Source: Bacteroidales bacterium UBA1736 (GTDB taxonomy: Bacteria; Bacteroidota; Bacteroidia; Bacteroidales; UBA932). Taken from it: a stretch of DNA of 9,244 bases. Position numbers and translations under genes: made by a program. Below, in pieces: positions 6,585 through 9,244 of this stretch (its first letter is position 1; each line of letters starts with the position of its first letter). The notes below the pieces were generated by a model. That model was not told the DNA's origin. It saw only the letters and a program-made list of their open reading frames with translations, and did no database searches. The stretch lies in contig DCIC01000117.1 of the NCBI GenBank assembly GCA_002315825.1, positions 3,417 to 12,660 on the forward strand, written 5' to 3'.

Positions 6585-8017
6585 CCCAAGGATTTCTTGA
6601 CAGAGAGATTTTCTCCATTGTCTCCCGCGCCGCCCGGGATATGGGCGTGCGCGCATTCGTGATCGGAGGTTATGTCCGTGACTGTTTTTTGGGACGTCCC
6701 AACAACGATATTGACATTGTGGTTGAAGGCAGCGGAATGGACCTTGCCTGCGCTGTCGGAAAAATAACACATTCCAAAGTTTCACTTTTCAAGAATTTCG
6801 GCACGGCGATGCTCAAATTCCAGGGAGATGAAATAGAGTTTGTAGGAGCCCGCAAAGAATCCTACAGAAGAGAATCACGCAAGCCCATTGTCGAAGACGG
6901 GACCCTCGAAGACGACCAGCTCAGAAGAGATTTCACGATCAATGCAATGGCCTTCAGCCTGCAAGCTGATTCTTTCGGCGAGCTGGTCGATCCCTTCGGA
7001 GGCATCAAGGACCTTGCAGCAGGCATTATCCGCACGCCTCAGGACCCGGACACCACTTATTCGGACGACCCTCTCAGGATGCTGAGAGCCATTCGCTTCG
7101 CAAGCAAATTAAGCACAGATGACCACGAATTCAGCATTGTCCCCGAATCCATCGAATCGATGAAGAGGATGAAAGAGAGGATGAGTATCCTGTCAAAAGA
7201 GAGGATTGTCGAGGAACTTAACAAAATGCTTGTGACAAAGCAGCCCTCAAAGGCTTTCCGCCTTATGGACGAGACCGGGCTGCTGGATTATATCCTACCC
7301 CAGCTGTCGCTTCTCAAAGGCGTCGAGACAATTGAAGGGAAGGGACACAAGGACAATTTCTCCCATACGCTCGAAGTTTTGGACAATGTAGCTAAAATGG
7401 ATATGCAGGAGCCCAGGCTTTGGCTGCGCTGGGCCGCTCTGCTGCACGATATCGGGAAGCCTGCCTCCAAACGTTTCGACAAGGATTCAGGATGGACATT
7501 CTATGGTCACGACGTGATAGGGGCCAAAATGGTGCCGAAAATCTTCAAGGATCTGATGATGCCTCAGAACGAGAAGCTCAAATACGTACAGAAACTTGTT
7601 CGCCTGCATCTGCGTCCCATCTCCCTTGTTGATGAGGGCGTCACGGATTCGGCCGTCAGAAGGCTTCTGTTCGACGCAGGTGATGACATTGACGACTTGA
7701 TGCTCCTGTGCAACGCCGACATCACCTCCAAAAACCAATTGAAAGTGGCGCGCATCAGGCAGAACTTCGAATTGGTCAAGCAAAAGCTCATCGAAGTCGA
7801 GCAGAAGGATGCCATACGCAACTTCAAGAACCCTATCAGCGGAGAATATCTGATGGAAGTGTTTGGCCTGTCTCCCTGCAAGGAAATCGGCATACTGAAA
7901 GAATACGTAAAAGAAGCTATTCTGGAAGGTGAAATCGGCAACAATTTCGAAGAAGCCGATGCCCTGATGAGAAAGAAAGCTGCCGGAATGGGCCTTACTA
8001 ATCTCGAAGGAAAATGA
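6572..8017 (+). CDS. cca: CCA tRNA nucleotidyltransferase with HD domain
   Basis: This 481-residue enzyme adds or repairs the 3'-CCA end of tRNAs using CTP and ATP, which is needed for aminoacylation. It belongs to class II of the polymerase-beta nucleotidyltransferases. Visible motifs are GGYVRD (32-37) with the metal-binding pair D46 and D48 in DIDIV, then RRDFTINA (118-125), DDPLRMLRAIRFA (165-177) and the neck helices that follow. The C-terminal half carries an HD phosphohydrolase-type domain with H265, H292-D293, H313 and D383 as probable metal ligands. In E. coli Cca this kind of domain has phosphodiesterase and phosphatase activity. Length fits the bacterial HD-containing form. The ATG at 6572 lies inside the end of the nuclease-fold gene, and the stop overlaps xerC by ATGA. 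A pure poly(A) polymerase is a less likely alternative. Confidence 0.93.
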   Translation: MPTVTQGFLDREIFSIVSRAARDMGVRAFVIGGYVRDCFLGRPNNDIDIVVEGSGMDLACAVGKITHSKVSLFKNFGTAMLKFQGDEIEFVGARKESYRRESRKPIVEDGTLEDDQLRRDFTINAMAFSLQADSFGELVDPFGGIKDLAAGIIRTPQDPDTTYSDDPLRMLRAIRFASKLSTDDHEFSIVPESIESMKRMKERMSILSKERIVEELNKMLVTKQPSKAFRLMDETGLLDYILPQLSLLKGVETIEGKGHKDNFSHTLEVLDNVAKMDMQEPRLWLRWAALLHDIGKPASKRFDKDSGWTFYGHDVIGAKMVPKIFKDLMMPQNEKLKYVQKLVRLHLRPISLVDEGVTDSAVRRLLFDAGDDIDDLMLLCNADITSKNQLKVARIRQNFELVKQKLIEVEQKDAIRNFKNPISGEYLMEVFGLSPCKEIGILKEYVKEAILEGEIGNNFEEADALMRKKAAGMGLTNLEGK

Positions 8018-8958
8018 TTACCGCATATTTGGATTACCTGCGCAATATCAGAAGGTACTCCCCCAGAACCTGTGACATATACGGAAAAATCCTTGAAGAC
8101 TTCATTGAATTTTGCTCAACCGGGAATAACCCTATCAAGGACTGTTTCTGTGTAGAGAATGTGCGCAATTATGAAATCCACCTTTTGGACAAATGCAAGG
8201 ACAGCGCATCCACTGTCCGCCAGCATCTCTCGGTATTGAGTTCTATGAGTCGCTTTCTGATAAAAGAAGGCATTCTAGACTCCAATCCGGTGCACCTTGT
8301 CAAAAAGCCAAAAAAAGAAAAACGTCTGCCGGATTTTTATAGAAAAAATTCGATGGACGAATATTTCGACTCCACCGATTATATATGCTCAGAAGAAAAC
8401 ATTGAGGTAATATCCTACGAAAAACGGCTCAAGAGACTGATTATTTCTATTCTTTACAGTACAGGCATACGAAGGGCGGAGCTGATATCTCTTACCCTGG
8501 GGAGTGTTGATCTGTCGCGTCAGAAGATGACGGTTCTGGGAAAAGGAGACAAAATGAGAGAAATTCCATTGGATAGTGGTCTATGCGAAGAAATTTCATT
8601 ATATTTACGGAAAGTTGAGTCAACGGCGGGATGTCGCAGACCTGCGTCGGAGCCTCTCCTTGTTACGGAAAAAGGGCGCAAACTCTATCCTGTCTATATA
8701 GACAGAGCCGTAAAGGAAGAGCTGGGAGTGATTGCAAGCATTACAGGGAAGAAATCCCCCCATGTCCTTAGACATACACTTGCGACCGAATTGTTAAACG
8801 ATGGCGCTGACCTGAATTCGATAAAGGAGCTTCTCGGGCACGCATCACTCGCTGCGACACAGATCTACACGCACAACTCCGTGGACAAGCTTGTTAAAAT
8901 TTATAACAATGCCCATCCCAGGGCAAAAAGAGGAGGTAATTATGGAGATAAAGATTAA
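8014..8958 (+). CDS. xerC: XerC/XerD-type tyrosine recombinase
   Basis: This 314-residue recombinase probably resolves chromosome dimers at dif together with a second Xer protein and FtsK. The N-terminal SAM-like core-binding domain covers about 1-95. The catalytic domain follows with all family residues present: R153 in TGIRRAEL, K177 in GKGDK, H250 and R253 in SPHVLRHTLATE, H276 in LLGHASL, and nucleophile Y285 in IYTH. It sits in an operon with cca and hpf rather than beside integrative element genes, so it is probably the housekeeping enzyme. XerC and XerD cannot be told apart from sequence alone. A GAAGGA sequence at 8006-8011 lies just before ATG 8014, which overlaps the cca stop. The C-terminus runs about 11 residues past the usual AHPRA end and reads through the Shine-Dalgarno and start of hpf. 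Confidence 0.9.
   Translation: MITAYLDYLRNIRRYSPRTCDIYGKILEDFIEFCSTGNNPIKDCFCVENVRNYEIHLLDKCKDSASTVRQHLSVLSSMSRFLIKEGILDSNPVHLVKKPKKEKRLPDFYRKNSMDEYFDSTDYICSEENIEVISYEKRLKRLIISILYSTGIRRAELISLTLGSVDLSRQKMTVLGKGDKMREIPLDSGLCEEISLYLRKVESTAGCRRPASEPLLVTEKGRKLYPVYIDRAVKEELGVIASITGKKSPHVLRHTLATELLNDGADLNSIKELLGHASLAATQIYTHNSVDKLVKIYNNAHPRAKRGGNYGDKD
8931..8936 (+). promoter_or_regulatory. Strong Shine-Dalgarno sequence for hpf
   Basis: AGGAGG lies 5 nt before ATG 8942 and entirely inside the xerC reading frame. It fixes the hpf start at MEIKIK; extending the frame back to 8891 would add 17 residues that translate the xerC 3' end. Such a full Shine-Dalgarno stands out because Bacteroidetes genes usually lack one. 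Confidence 0.8.
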
Positions 8959-9235
8959 ATCCCTCAAGTTCGATGCAGATCAGAAGTTGATTGACTATGT
9001 CGAGAAGAAAGTCGGCAAGCTCGAAAGATTCCACGATGGGATCACTAATGTGGATGTCACTATGACACTTCTGAAAGAGCCCGAGAACAAAAACGTTCAG
9101 ATTCAGATTCGCGTTCCGGGAGAAGAATTCATCATTGAAAGAAATGCAAAGTCCTTTGAAGAAGCCCTCACCGATGCAGTCGATGCAATGAAAGAGAAGA
9201 TGACTCGCTCAAAGGAGAAACATAACGAAGCATAA
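8942..9235 (+). CDS. hpf: Short-form ribosome hibernation-promoting factor (HPF/RaiA family)
   Basis: This 97-residue protein belongs to the HPF/YfiA family, which binds the 30S decoding region between the A and P sites and silences ribosomes during stationary phase or starvation. The pattern is a beta strand (MEIKIKSLKF), a helix with LIDYVEKKVGKLERF, strands containing VDVTMTLL and VQIQIRVPG, then a helix with SFEEALTDAVDAMKEKM. The C-terminal dimerisation domain of long HPF is missing, so this is the short type; which form of ribosome dimer it supports, if any, cannot be told. The start is set by the AGGAGG 5 nt upstream and by family length. It overlaps xerC by 17 bp. In Bacteroides, as I recall, a tRNA cluster and tuf follow this gene, but here the window ends 9 bp later. 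Confidence 0.93.
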   Translation: MEIKIKSLKFDADQKLIDYVEKKVGKLERFHDGITNVDVTMTLLKEPENKNVQIQIRVPGEEFIIERNAKSFEEALTDAVDAMKEKMTRSKEKHNEA

Positions 9236-9244
9236 TATTATTCT

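Noticed and set aside
8891..8941. 17-residue N-terminal extension of hpf from ATG 8891
   Set aside because: It translates the xerC 3' end out of frame, while ATG 8942 has AGGAGG at ideal spacing and gives the normal family length.
8014..8958. Integrase of a mobile element
   Set aside because: It is tightly overlapped with cca and hpf, and no attachment-site repeats, tRNA target or cargo genes are visible. A housekeeping Xer role fits better.

Overview
The window looks like a chromosomal housekeeping segment from a Bacteroidetes bacterium, most likely order Bacteroidales. The evidence is the HtpG, bactofilin and aldo/keto reductase-ferredoxin protein types, the xerC-hpf gene pair, and copies of the Bacteroidetes -7 promoter octamer TAnnTTTG in intergenic DNA. 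Base composition is moderate in genes and strongly A+T-rich between them. Genus cannot be fixed from the sequence alone. I see no insertion sequence, CRISPR array, prophage, tRNA or rRNA.

Layout. The left two thirds (43-6090) are read on the minus strand, in transcription order: bactofilin, htpG, an exported aldo/keto reductase with two Fe-S cluster motifs, and a TonB-dependent outer-membrane receptor. These genes are separated by gaps of 91-163 bp that hold hairpins and promoter-like motifs, so they look like separate or attenuated units rather than a tight operon. The right third (6147-9235) is read on the plus strand as a fully overlapping chain: a small HsdR-N-type nuclease-fold protein, the tRNA CCA-adding enzyme with an HD domain, a XerC/D tyrosine recombinase, and a short hibernation-promoting factor. 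Overlaps are 13, 4 and 17 bp, so the four genes should be co-transcribed and probably translationally coupled.

The strand switch is a 56-bp divergent region (6091-6146) carrying two perfect TAnnTTTG boxes pointing outward. One sits 2 bp before the nuclease-fold ORF, implying a leaderless or nearly leaderless message. The other lies where a longer bactofilin reading frame would begin, which argues for the shorter bactofilin start at 6090.

How the genes work together. The plus-strand chain groups information-processing functions: tRNA 3'-end maturation, chromosome dimer resolution, ribosome dormancy, and an uncharacterised PD-(D/E)xK protein. The minus-strand genes deal with the envelope and stress: nutrient uptake, an exported redox enzyme, a chaperone and a polymerising scaffold. 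I found no clearly new multi-gene system. The points most worth checking are the coupled nuclease-cca pair, the divergent and leaderless promoter, the compact HtpG, the leader hairpin before the reductase, and the repeat cluster before the receptor gene.
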